Origin: JANQIO01 sp043513815
GTDB lineage: Bacteria; Pseudomonadota; Gammaproteobacteria; Pseudomonadales; Halieaceae
DNA: 64,000 nucleotides
Assembly: GCA_043513815.1 (NCBI GenBank)
Contig: CP121313.1
Location: 1,240,001 to 1,304,000, forward strand
Direction of reading: 5' to 3'
Part shown: piece by piece, positions 43,644 through 52,241 of the stretch
How positions within the stretch are numbered: position 1 is the first letter of the stretch
Layout of the letters: each line of letters begins with the position of its first letter
Translations under genes and position numbers: made by a program
Notes under the pieces: generated by a model
What the model saw: only the letters and a program-made list of their open reading frames with translations
The model's database searches: none
Told to the model about the DNA's origin: nothing

Positions 43644-43825
43644 GTGTTGTTCTCCTTTAGCTGGAAGCCGGGGAATGGCTGGAGCGATGGTCGCATTCTA
43701 TTGGCAAGAATTGTAGTGCCCCGGTAGTGCAGTACCTGGCATTGCCTTGCAAGGACTTTCCGGAGCGCGTCGCGAAAACGCTTCGTCGTCGCAAGCATAT
43801 ACCCGCTATCGTCGTGAAAACTCCG

Positions 43826-43897
43826 CCGTCATTCCCGCGAAAGCGGGAATCCAGCTACGCCAGGCCCACTGGATTCCCGCTTTCGCGGGAATGACGG
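43826..43897. repeat. Pair of facing REP-like palindromes with perfect 29-nt arms
   Basis: CCGTCATTCCCGCGAAAGCG, continuing to CAG (43826-43854), is the exact reverse complement of 43869-43897, 14 nt away; each arm is itself a GGGAA..TTCCC hairpin. It is the intact form of the decayed copies near 9600-9712 and 25556. Confidence 0.93.
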
Positions 43898-43954
43898 TGG
43901 ATGTTGCGACGCGGACAGTCGAACCTGCAGGAATGACGGTGTGATGTCGCGCCC

Positions 43955-44048
43955 CGCACCGTCGATTCCGTGGCAATGTCGGGATCCGCACCGTCGATTC
44001 CGTGGCAATGTCGGGATACGCACCGTCGATCTCATGGGAATGACGGTC
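43955..44048. repeat. Three tandem 32-bp units
   Basis: CGCACCGTCGATTCCGTGGC with its 12-nt continuation recurs at 43955, 43987 and 44019, spaced 32 nt; the first two are nearly identical and the third diverges after CGTCGAT. It fills the rest of the 464-nt gap between yccF and selO, which has no gene. Confidence 0.88.
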
Positions 44049-44107
44049 GGAGCCAGCCTGATCATCTACCTCACGGGAATGACCGGTCGCTCTTGCAGAT
44101 CCGGCGG

Positions 44108-45580
44108 CTAAGTGCCGCAGAAAGTCTGCCGGACCATTTCCTCGGGCCGCGGCGGCAGGGCGTAGCGCGCGTCGGCGGTATCAAACTCGAAAGGGCTGGC
44201 CAATCGTTCTACCAGCTTTTCGAATACGCTGAAGTCGCCCTCGTCTTCGGCCGCGCGGATCGCTTCTTCCACCAGGTGGTTACGGGGAATGAACACCGGG
44301 TTGGCACGCTGCATCACCTCGCGACGGTTGCCCGGGAATTCGTTTTCCCGGGCGGCGCGGGCTTCCCAGCGCTCCAGCCAGGGCTTGAACTGTTCCGGTA
44401 GCTGGAACATCTCCGCGACACTGGCAGCATTCGGGTCACCACCGACACGGTCGGTCAGCGCGCGGAAGGTGAGGGTGAAATCGGCGGCTGTCTCACTCAT
44501 TACACTGAGCAGGTCCTGCACCAGGGACTCGTCTTCGTCATCCTTCAGGGTCAGGCCCAGTTTCTGGCCCATGCCCGCCTGGTGGGCGTCCAGGAACAGG
44601 TCGGGAAAGCGGTCGATGGTGGTTTGGGCCAGTTCCACCGCGGTGTCTTCATCGCTGTCCAGCAGCGGCAGCAGGGTCTGGGCAAAGCAGGCCAGGTTCC
44701 AATGGGCAATGCCGGGCTGGTTCTGGTAGGCATAGCGGCCGCCGTGGTCGATGGAACTGAACACGGTCTCGGCATTGAAATCGTCCATGAAGGCGCAGGG
44801 CCCGTAGTCGATGGTCTCGCCGCTGATCAGCATATTGTCGGTATTCATAACGCCGTGGATAAAGCCCACCAGCTGCCAGCGCGCCACCAGGGCAGCCTGC
44901 CGTGCCACCACATGCTGCAGCAGCGCCAGGGCGCGATTGTCGCTGTCGGCAGATTCCGGGTAGTGGCGCTCAAGGCTGTGGTCGACCAGCAGTTGCAGAC
45001 CCTCGTTGTCCTGGCGCGAGGCGAAGAACTGGAAGGTACCAAAGCGGATATGACTGCTGGCCACCCGGGCCAGAACCCCGCCGGGCAGGGCGCTGTCCCG
45101 GAATACACGGTCGCCGGTAGTGACAGCCGCCAGGCTGCGGGTGGTGGGAATGCCCAGCGCGTACATGGCTTCGCTGACGATGTATTCCCGGATGACCGGC
45201 CCCAGGGGGGCGCGGCCGTCACCCATGCGGGAATAGGGCGTGCGCCCGGAGCCCTTGAGCTGGATATCGTAGCGCTTGCCGTCTTCGCCCAGGACTTCCC
45301 CCAGCAGCAAGGCGCGGCCGTCTCCCAGCTGCGGATTCCAGTTTCCGAACTGGTGCCCGGCGTAGACCGTGGCTATCGGGTCGGCCCCCTCCGGAACCCG
45401 GTTGCCCGCTATCACCTCGGTGCCCTCCTCAGATGCCAGCCAGTCGGGGTCTATGCCCAGGAACCGGGCCAGCGCCCGGTTGACGCGAATGGGCCCCGGC
45501 GCGCTGACAGGCTCCGGCGCCAGGCGCGAGAAAAAGCGCTCGGGGAGGCGTGCATAGCTATTGTCGAAGGGGAGCTGCAT
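44108..45580 (-). CDS. selO: SelO-family protein adenylyltransferase (pseudokinase AMPylase)
   Basis: 490-aa YdiU/SelO protein that transfers AMP from ATP to Ser/Thr/Tyr of target proteins, linked to redox stress. Kinase-like fold with GDGRALLLGEVLGEDGKRYD, QLKGSGRTPYSRMGDGRAPLG and the metal/active-site segment NTDNMLISGETIDYGPCAFMDDF. The C-terminus ends QTFCGT: the third-last Cys is the position of the conserved C-terminal Cys/Sec of SelO, which regulates activity. Full-length, single gene on the minus strand. Confidence 0.95.
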   Translation of the reverse strand: MQLPFDNSYARLPERFFSRLAPEPVSAPGPIRVNRALARFLGIDPDWLASEEGTEVIAGNRVPEGADPIATVYAGHQFGNWNPQLGDGRALLLGEVLGEDGKRYDIQLKGSGRTPYSRMGDGRAPLGPVIREYIVSEAMYALGIPTTRSLAAVTTGDRVFRDSALPGGVLARVASSHIRFGTFQFFASRQDNEGLQLLVDHSLERHYPESADSDNRALALLQHVVARQAALVARWQLVGFIHGVMNTDNMLISGETIDYGPCAFMDDFNAETVFSSIDHGGRYAYQNQPGIAHWNLACFAQTLLPLLDSDEDTAVELAQTTIDRFPDLFLDAHQAGMGQKLGLTLKDDEDESLVQDLLSVMSETAADFTLTFRALTDRVGGDPNAASVAEMFQLPEQFKPWLERWEARAARENEFPGNRREVMQRANPVFIPRNHLVEEAIRAAEDEGDFSVFEKLVERLASPFEFDTADARYALPPRPEEMVRQTFCGT

Positions 45581-45659
45581 GTTCTGAATCCAGGTTACCG
45601 CGGTGACAGCAGATTATACGCTGCCGCCGCGGTAATGGAGCGTCGCCCGTGCCAGTGGT

Positions 45660-46958
45660 TTACTCCGGCGCGGCCGCCAGGTCTTCTCGCAAAGTGCGGG
45701 ACGCCAGATAGAAGTGGCACACCGACCAGAACATCACCACCGGCAGGATGTAGAGCATGGCGTAACGCAGCGATTCGCGGCCCAGGCTGGGGGCGAGCAT
45801 GTCGCTCACCACGCCGATGGTCCAGGGGCCCATGCCCAGACCAATGATGTTGAGTATCAGGAACAGGATGGCCGAGGCCATGGCACGCATACGCAGGCCC
45901 ACCAGGCCGTGGGTGGTGGCAATGGTATTGCCCAGATAAACATTGCTGACGATCCCCGGAAGTATCGCCAGGCTCAGAGCCATATAGGGATTGCTGGCCA
46001 GATAGATACCCGCCATGAAGGGGATGCTGATCAGGCCGGTGATGACCGGCAGCCAGGCGTACCAGCGCTTGTCACGCGGGGCCAGGTAGTCCGCCAGCAG
46101 CCCGCCGCCAAATACGCCGATGGCACCGCCACCGCCGAGGATCAGTGACAGCCAGGTGCCCAGCTCGCCGGTGCCCATCTCGTGGGTGCGGATCATGAAG
46201 GAGGCGGTCCAGTTGGCGGCACTATAGCCGCAAAAGGCATTGAGCCCGGCGCCCATGGCCAGGTGTCGAAACGAGCGTCGGCTCCAGAGGGTTCGCAGTA
46301 CTTCCCCAAAGGGCACGCTCTCCTCGGAGGCGACACGATTTTCTGACAGCCCGCGAATGGGTTCTGCCATGGTAAAGCGCACCACCGCCGCCAGCAGGAT
46401 GCCCGGAATGCCGACCACCATGAAGGCGACGCGCCAGCCAAAGAATTCATTGAGCCAGCCACCCGCCAGGAAGCCGAACAGGATGCCGATATTCACACCC
46501 GTGGAATAGAACCCTATTGCACTGGCACGGCGTTCCGGCGGGAATATATCGGAGATGATGGAGTGCGAGGGTGGGCTGCCGCCAGCTTCGCCAATACCGA
46601 CACCGATCCGAGCCAGTAGCAGCTGCAGGTAGTTTTGCACGAGGCCGGAAAGGGCGGTCATGAAACTCCAGATAAACAGGGACAGGGCTACAATATTGCG
46701 GCGGTTGCCGCGGTCAGCCCAGCGGGCAATAGGAATGCCGGCAGTCACGTAAAAAGCGGCAAAGGCAAAGCCGGTGAGCAGGCCCAGTTGGCTGTCGGAT
46801 AGCTCCAGTTCTTCCTTGATGGCCTCCTGCAGGATCGCCAGTAGCTGCCTGTCGATAAAATTGAAGCTGTACACCACCGTCAGCACGCCCAGGGCGTAGT
46901 AGGCGCTCTTGCGTGATGCATAGGGGTTTTGTGCGGGGCTGGCAGGATCCTGCGACAT
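45660..46958 (-). CDS. MFS transporter, Spinster-like
   Basis: 432-aa major facilitator transporter with about 12 membrane segments. Motif A-like region GIPIARWADRGNRRNIVALSL after TM2, and LLGEAGGSP-type loop (VGIGEAGGSPPSHSIISDIFPPERRASAIG, given in parts) typical of Spinster-like (Spns) and related organic-substrate MFS members. N-terminal LGVLTVVYSFNFIDRQLLAIL is also common there. Divergent from the amidohydrolase gene with a 123-nt gap. Substrate unknown; a lipid or organic acid is possible. Confidence 0.9.
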   Translation of the reverse strand: MSQDPASPAQNPYASRKSAYYALGVLTVVYSFNFIDRQLLAILQEAIKEELELSDSQLGLLTGFAFAAFYVTAGIPIARWADRGNRRNIVALSLFIWSFMTALSGLVQNYLQLLLARIGVGIGEAGGSPPSHSIISDIFPPERRASAIGFYSTGVNIGILFGFLAGGWLNEFFGWRVAFMVVGIPGILLAAVVRFTMAEPIRGLSENRVASEESVPFGEVLRTLWSRRSFRHLAMGAGLNAFCGYSAANWTASFMIRTHEMGTGELGTWLSLILGGGGAIGVFGGGLLADYLAPRDKRWYAWLPVITGLISIPFMAGIYLASNPYMALSLAILPGIVSNVYLGNTIATTHGLVGLRMRAMASAILFLILNIIGLGMGPWTIGVVSDMLAPSLGRESLRYAMLYILPVVMFWSVCHFYLASRTLREDLAAAPE

Positions 46959-47081
46959 GGGCAGCTCTTCTTGTTATTGAGGGGCGAAGCCTAGCAACTC
47001 GCCCGCGATGCGTACAGAGAGAACGGCACGGCCAGCTTGCTATACTCGCTGTCACTGAAAACAAGACGACAAGGAATTTCC
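46959..47081 (+). promoter_or_regulatory. Promoter region of the amidohydrolase gene
   Basis: A -10-like TATACT at 47041-47046 and AAGGAA near 47071-47076 before ATG 47082. No convincing -35 box. Confidence 0.4.
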
Positions 47082-48731
47082 ATGGCCAGGCTCCCGATAG
47101 TAAACCTTGCGGCACTGCTCAACGGGCGACCAGCACACGTGCTTGCCGCCGGCACTCTGGCGCTGCTATCCGGACCACTGATGGCTGACGCAGACCCCGG
47201 TGAGGAGGGTATCACCGCTGCCCTGGAGCGCGGGGTAGCACCGGCGCGCATCGCGCCGCCACGAGGCGACGAGAGTGCAGGACCCTACAATACCCTGGAG
47301 ATTCGCAACGCCTTCGTAATTGACGGCGCCGGCGCACCCACCCAGGGGCCAGTCACAATTACTATTGAGGGTGACCGCATTACCGCAATCCGCAGCGGCA
47401 GCCACACCGCTGACGCGACTGAAGATGCTGGCACGCGGGTGATCGATGCCAGTGGCAAGTACGTCATTCCCGGTATGATCGATTCACACACCCACTTCGG
47501 CACGCCCAACCACGCCTATGCCGGGTCCCTCACCGATCCCGAATATGTGGGCAAGCTGTACCTGGCCCACGGTGTTACCACCGTGCGCGACGTGGGTTCG
47601 GTGATGGGTCTCAACTGGACCGTGAAGCACAAGGAACTGAGCGAGGCGGGTGAAATCGCCGCGCCGCGGATTGTGGCCTTTGCAATGTTCCCGCAGCAAC
47701 ACGCCAATCCCGCCGCCGCCCGCAAGTGGGTGCGCGCGGTCCGCAAGAAGGGGGCCGACGGCGTGAAGTTCATCGGTGCCGCCCCGGAGCTGCTGGAAGC
47801 GGCCATTGATGAAGCCAACAAGCTGGGCATGCGCACCACCATGCACCATGCGCAAATCTCCGTGGTTCGCACCAATGTGTTGGACTCGGCGCGCATGGGG
47901 CTGGGCAGCATGGAGCACTGGTACGGGCTGCCCGAGGCGATGTTTGAAGACAAGCGTATCCAGGATTACCCGCTGGACTACAACTACAACGATGAGCAGG
48001 ACCGCTTCGGTGAGGCGGGCAGGCTCTGGCTGCAGGCCGCGGCGCCGGGCTCGGAGACCTGGAACAACACTATCGCGGAACTGGTGGCGCTGGACTTCAC
48101 CATCGACCCCACGTTCACGATCTACGAGGCCAGTCGTGACCTGATGCGGGCACGCCTGGCCGAGTGGCACGACGACTACACCATGCCCTACATGATGCGG
48201 GCCTTCCAACCTGACCCCGAGGTACACGGGTCCTACTTTTTCGACTGGACCACAGCGGATGAAATAGCCTGGAAGCGCAACTACCAGCGCTGGATGCATT
48301 TCATCAATGATTACAAAAACGCCGGTGGCCGGGTGACCGCCGGGTCGGACGCGGGCTATATCTTCAAGATCTATGGTTTCGGTTATATCCGCGAGTTGGA
48401 ACTGCTGCAGGAAGCCGGCTTCCACCCGCTGGAGGTGTTGCAGTCGGCCACACTCAACGGCGCCGAGCTGATCGGCATGGATAGCGAGATTGGCAGCATC
48501 CAGGTGGGCAAGAAAGCCGACCTGGTCATCGTTGACGACAACCCGGTGGCCAACTTCAAGGTGTTGTACGGCACCGGCCACTGGCGCCTCAATCGCGAGA
48601 CCAATGAGATGGAGCGTGCCGGTGGCATTCGCTACACCATCAAGGACGGCATTGTGTTTGATGCCAAGCAATTGCTGGCGGATGTCCGCCGCCTGGTGGC
48701 CGAAGAAAAAGCGCGAGAAGCCGCCCCTTGA
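47082..48731 (+). CDS. Exported metal-dependent amidohydrolase
   Basis: 549-aa amidohydrolase-superfamily enzyme (imidazolonepropionase/prolidase-like). ATG 47082 with AAGGAA gives an N-terminal hydrophobic signal (VLAAGTLALLSGPLMADA). Metal site: IDSHTHFG (HxH), a metal-bridging Lys position in DGVKFIG, His in MRTTMHHAQIS, and Asp in VTAGSDAGY; ADLVIVDDNP is the usual C-terminal beta-sandwich end. Zinc enzymes of this group hydrolyse cyclic amides, dipeptides or organophosphate-like esters. The acyl-CoA dehydrogenase gene overlaps its stop, suggesting a shared catabolic role. Substrate unknown. Confidence 0.87.
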   Translation: MARLPIVNLAALLNGRPAHVLAAGTLALLSGPLMADADPGEEGITAALERGVAPARIAPPRGDESAGPYNTLEIRNAFVIDGAGAPTQGPVTITIEGDRITAIRSGSHTADATEDAGTRVIDASGKYVIPGMIDSHTHFGTPNHAYAGSLTDPEYVGKLYLAHGVTTVRDVGSVMGLNWTVKHKELSEAGEIAAPRIVAFAMFPQQHANPAAARKWVRAVRKKGADGVKFIGAAPELLEAAIDEANKLGMRTTMHHAQISVVRTNVLDSARMGLGSMEHWYGLPEAMFEDKRIQDYPLDYNYNDEQDRFGEAGRLWLQAAAPGSETWNNTIAELVALDFTIDPTFTIYEASRDLMRARLAEWHDDYTMPYMMRAFQPDPEVHGSYFFDWTTADEIAWKRNYQRWMHFINDYKNAGGRVTAGSDAGYIFKIYGFGYIRELELLQEAGFHPLEVLQSATLNGAELIGMDSEIGSIQVGKKADLVIVDDNPVANFKVLYGTGHWRLNRETNEMERAGGIRYTIKDGIVFDAKQLLADVRRLVAEEKAREAAP

Positions 48732-49897
48732 GATCGCCTTCGGCGTTTACGGGTGACTATGCGGATATTCGCGCAGCCGTGGCCCAGCTCTGTGCCGATT
48801 TTCCCGGGGAATACTGGCGGGAACTGGATCGGGAACGCGGCTACCCGACGGCCTTTGTAAAGGCGCTGACGGACGCTGGCTACCTGTCGGTCCTTATTCC
48901 TGAACACTACGGCGGCGCCGGACTGCCGCTGGCCGCGGCCTGCGCCATTCTTGAGGAAGTGCAGCGGGCAGGCTGCAATGGCGGCGCCTGTCACGCGCAG
49001 ATGTATACCATGGGCACCCTGCTGCGCCACGGTAGCGATGCCCAGAAGCAGCGTTACCTGCCTGCCGTCGCCGCCGGTGACCTGCGGCTACAGGCCTTCG
49101 GGGTGACCGAGCCCGGCAGTGGTACAGACACCACGCGCATCCAGACCCGCGCCGTGCGGGACGGCAATGATTACGTGGTCAACGGGTCCAAGGTGTGGAT
49201 ATCCCGCACCGAGCATTCCGACCTGATGGTCCTGCTGGTGCGCACAGCGGCCCGTGATGCGGGCCCCAAACCCAGTGACGGCATGTCGGTGCTGCTGGTC
49301 GATCTGCGCGAGGCCGTGGGCAACGGGCTCACCATCAAGCCCATACGCACTATGATGAACCACGCCACCACCGAGCTGTTTTTTGACGACCTGCGCGTGC
49401 CGGCGGAAAACCTGGTCGGCGAAGAGGGCAAGGGCTTTCGCTATATTCTGGATGGCATGAACGCCGAGCGTATCCTGATTGCGGCCGAGTGTATCGGCGA
49501 TGCGCGTTACTTTGTGGATCGCGCCGCCGCCTACGCCGGCGAGCGAGAGGTGTTCGGCCGCGCTATTGGCGAGAACCAGGGCGTGCAGTTCCCCATCGCC
49601 CGGGCCCATGTGCAAACCGAGGCCGCCGCGGCGATTGTCCAGGAAGCGGCGCGGCGTTTCGACGCGAATGAGGACTGCGGCGCGCAGGCCAATATGGCCA
49701 AGCTGCTGGCCTCCGAGGCCGCCTGGGCGGCAGGGGATACCTGCATCCAGACCTTCGGCGGCTTCGGCTTCGCCGAGGAGTACGACATCGAACGCAAGTT
49801 CCGCGAGACCCGGCTCTACCAGGTAGCCCCGGTGTCGACCAACCTGATTCTGTCCCACGTGGCCACCCACGAACTGGGTATGCCGCGGTCTTACTAG
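48728..49897 (+). CDS. Acyl-CoA dehydrogenase family protein
   Basis: 389-aa flavoprotein catalysing alpha,beta-dehydrogenation of an acyl-CoA. Visible: FGVTEPGSGTDTTRIQTRA (FAD/acyl-binding loop), GSKVWISRTEHSDL, FRYILDGMNAERILIAAE and C-terminal CIQTFGGFGFAEEYDIERKF. The usual catalytic IYEGT-Glu near the C-terminus is replaced by YQVAPVSTNL, so the base is either supplied elsewhere in the structure or chemistry differs. It starts at TTG 48728, which overlaps the previous gene's stop (TTGA); ATG starts are absent nearby. Cotranscribed with the amidohydrolase. Confidence 0.9.
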   Translation: MRSPSAFTGDYADIRAAVAQLCADFPGEYWRELDRERGYPTAFVKALTDAGYLSVLIPEHYGGAGLPLAAACAILEEVQRAGCNGGACHAQMYTMGTLLRHGSDAQKQRYLPAVAAGDLRLQAFGVTEPGSGTDTTRIQTRAVRDGNDYVVNGSKVWISRTEHSDLMVLLVRTAARDAGPKPSDGMSVLLVDLREAVGNGLTIKPIRTMMNHATTELFFDDLRVPAENLVGEEGKGFRYILDGMNAERILIAAECIGDARYFVDRAAAYAGEREVFGRAIGENQGVQFPIARAHVQTEAAAAIVQEAARRFDANEDCGAQANMAKLLASEAAWAAGDTCIQTFGGFGFAEEYDIERKFRETRLYQVAPVSTNLILSHVATHELGMPRSY

Positions 49898-49946
49898 CCT
49901 TTTGGGGCTATGCCATCGGCGAGGGAGTATCACGCCAGTTCAGTCA

Positions 49947-50273
49947 CTATTCAGTATCACGCACCTGCTCGTCGTGGCGCTGGCGATAAATGCGGGCGCG
50001 GTTCCTGTCAGCCGTGGTCTGCAGGTTGACGCGTTCCCGGCGAGTGAATTCGCCGTCCGAGCGGAACTGTTGTTCCTTGCGCTCCATGCGGACCTGCGAT
50101 TTGCCCAGGCGATAGGCTTCGGGTCGGGTCAGGCTGCCGTCGGCGATACCGTTACGAATTGATTCCCGCTGCGCCGCCTGGCGTTTGTTGATGCCGGCGG
50201 CACTAGCGTTGTCTGCGGCCAGGCAGGCGATGGCAAGCGTGCTGGCAATGGTGGCTGTAATAATGGTCTTCAT
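49947..50273 (-). CDS. Small periplasmic Arg/Gln-rich protein
   Basis: 108-aa exported protein: ATG 50273 has AGGAGA upstream, followed by a signal peptide (MKTIITATIASTLAIACLAA to NASA). The mature part is basic and helical with two similar segments, IRNGIADGSLTRPEAYRL and FRSDGEFTRRERVNL, each with a DG(S/E)(L/F)T..E loop recalling EF-hand-like or heptad units. Function unknown; similar small periplasmic proteins are common in proteobacteria. Convergent with the acyl-CoA dehydrogenase; the divergent neighbour is the phosphate transporter. Confidence 0.75.
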   Translation of the reverse strand: MKTIITATIASTLAIACLAADNASAAGINKRQAAQRESIRNGIADGSLTRPEAYRLGKSQVRMERKEQQFRSDGEFTRRERVNLQTTADRNRARIYRQRHDEQVRDTE

Positions 50274-50472
50274 ATACTGTCTCCTGTGTAGGGGTTTTTG
50301 CCCCTTGCACTCTCTAGAACGCGGCGCCAGTCCATCGGCTGACCGGCCAGCGTAAAGAAAGGTAAAGCGTGGATGCTCCCCGCGGCTTAACAGTACTGTC
50401 ATATTTCTCGCCCACCATGCGGACCTACACCATCAGGAACGCCGATCGGCGTGGAGCGGCCAGGAAATTCCG

Positions 50473-52047
50473 ATGTTCAGCGACAAACTCAGCGTATTCT
50501 TCTTTGTGTTGCTGGCTGTCACCGTGGTGTCATTTGCGGCCTGGGGCCTGAACTACGTTAATTTCAGCAACGTTACCCTGTTCGTGCTGGCCACCGCCTT
50601 TGGCCTGTTCATGGCCTTTAATATTGGCGGCAATGATGTCGCCAATTCCTTCGGAACCAGCGTTGGTGCCGGCACCCTGACCATCAAGCAGGCGCTGATT
50701 GTGGCGGCCATCTTCGAAGTCAGTGGGGCGATGATTGCCGGCGGCGCGGTCACCGATACGATTCGCAAGGGCATTGTTGATCTCAACCAGCTCACCGCCA
50801 GCGCCAGCTTCGACGCCATGGATTTCGTCTATATCATGATGTCAGCGCTGCTGGCGGCTGCGCTGTGGCTGCTTGTAGCCACGCGGCGCGGCTGGCCGGT
50901 ATCCACTACCCATTCCATCATTGGCGGCATCGTCGGTTCTTCCATCACCCTGGGTGCCATCGTCAGCGGCATGAGCGATGCCTTCGGTCTGGTTCAATGG
51001 AGCAAAATTGGCGCCATCGTCGCCTCCTGGATTCTGTCGCCGGTGCTGGGCGGCATGGTGTCCTACGGGTTGTACACCGCGATCAAGAAACATGTATTGG
51101 GATACAACGACGAGGCCAAGCAACAGCTTGCCGTTCTCGATGAGGAAACCGAAAAACTCAAGGCGCACCACAAAACGGTTTTTGAGCGGCTGACGGAGGT
51201 AGAGCGCATTGCATTTACCAGCGATATGGCCCGCGACGCCGCCCACTTTCAGATTGAACGACCCCACCCCACCTATGAGTTTGAGTCGGATTATTATCGA
51301 GATCTATGCGCCATCGAACGCCAGCGGGAAAACATAGACGCGCACCGTGCGCTGGTATTTCTGGTACCGATGATTGCCGCCATGGCCTCTACAGTTATCA
51401 CTGCCATGCTGCTCTACAAAGGCCTCAAGAACATGCAGCTCGGGTTGTCGGATCTGCAGAACCTGCTGATCATGATGATGGTGGCGTCAGCGGTGTGGAT
51501 GGCGCTATATATCCTGGCGCGCACCCAGCGGAGTAGTTCCCTGGACCAGTCCACTTTTCTCCTGTTCAGCTGGATGCAGGTGTTTACCGCAGCGGGATTC
51601 GCTTTCAGTCATGGCAGCAATGACATCGCCAATGCCATAGGACCGTTCGCGGCCGTTCTGGACGTACTGCGATCGGGTGACATCAATGCCACGGCCCCGG
51701 TGCCGCCCGCCGCGATGCTGGCATTCGGTATCGCCCTGATTGCTGGCTTGTGGTTTATCGGCAAGGAAGTCATCCAGACAGTCGGTACCAACTTGACCAA
51801 AATGCATCCGGCCTCCGGGTTTTCCGCCGAGCTGTCGGCAGCGGCTGTGGTTTTGCTGGCTTCGGCCTTTGGCATTCCAGTATCCAGCACCCATATCCTG
51901 GTGGGCGCCGTGCTGGGTATTGGCCTGGCCAACCGCTCCACCAACTGGGAACTCATGAAGCCCATCGGGGCAGCCTGGGTCATAACCCTGCCCGCGGCGG
52001 CGATTCTCTCAAGCCTTGTCGTTGTGATTCTTCGCGCGATTTTCTGA
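50473..52047 (+). CDS. Inorganic phosphate transporter, PiT family
   Basis: 524-aa low-affinity H+/metal-phosphate symporter. The two inverted PiT signature repeats are visible: FNIGGNDVANSFGTSVGAGTL (in part GGNDVANSFGTSVGAG) near residue 55 and FSHGSNDIANAIGPFAAV near residue 378, each with GANDVAN-type loops; GWPVSTTHSIIGGIVG and FGIPVSSTHILVGAVLG are the paired pore helices. A hydrophilic domain (about residues 210-290, KKHVLGYNDEAKQQ...) separates the halves, as in PitA-like proteins. ATG start; no operon partner. Confidence 0.94.
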   Translation: MFSDKLSVFFFVLLAVTVVSFAAWGLNYVNFSNVTLFVLATAFGLFMAFNIGGNDVANSFGTSVGAGTLTIKQALIVAAIFEVSGAMIAGGAVTDTIRKGIVDLNQLTASASFDAMDFVYIMMSALLAAALWLLVATRRGWPVSTTHSIIGGIVGSSITLGAIVSGMSDAFGLVQWSKIGAIVASWILSPVLGGMVSYGLYTAIKKHVLGYNDEAKQQLAVLDEETEKLKAHHKTVFERLTEVERIAFTSDMARDAAHFQIERPHPTYEFESDYYRDLCAIERQRENIDAHRALVFLVPMIAAMASTVITAMLLYKGLKNMQLGLSDLQNLLIMMMVASAVWMALYILARTQRSSSLDQSTFLLFSWMQVFTAAGFAFSHGSNDIANAIGPFAAVLDVLRSGDINATAPVPPAAMLAFGIALIAGLWFIGKEVIQTVGTNLTKMHPASGFSAELSAAAVVLLASAFGIPVSSTHILVGAVLGIGLANRSTNWELMKPIGAAWVITLPAAAILSSLVVVILRAIF

Positions 52048-52149
52048 ACCCACCCGGCGGGGCTGGAAAGCTAGTCATCATTATAATAAGCCTGGTTTTA
52101 TAGCTGTTCAAAAACTGAACAACATCAGCGGCTTAGGCCGTTTGGGTGA

Positions 52150-52241
52150 TTGGCAAACCGCTGTCGCTCTCTATACTGATTCACGAGCCTGGCGCTGGAA
52201 AGTTGCGCCAGTCCAGTAAAAAGCGAACAGGGAGACAGTTT
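52150..52241 (+). promoter_or_regulatory. Promoter and 5'-UTR of the first SKK-repeat gene
   Basis: TTGGCA (52150-52155), 16-nt spacer and TATACT (52172-52177) form a good sigma-70 promoter. The 5'-UTR has a perfect CTGGCGC/GCGCCAG hairpin (52189-52211), then GGGAGA 7 nt before GTG 52242. No riboswitch recognised here. Confidence 0.62.

Noticed and set aside
43955..44048. 32-bp units considered as a CRISPR array
   Set aside because: The units are directly abutting without variable spacers and no cas genes are nearby, so this is a plain tandem repeat.
52150..52241. Second c-di-GMP riboswitch upstream of SKK-repeat gene 1
   Set aside because: A GGCAAACC-like string is present, but the GCAAAG block and the CGGGTCT/AGACAGCCGGG pair are missing.
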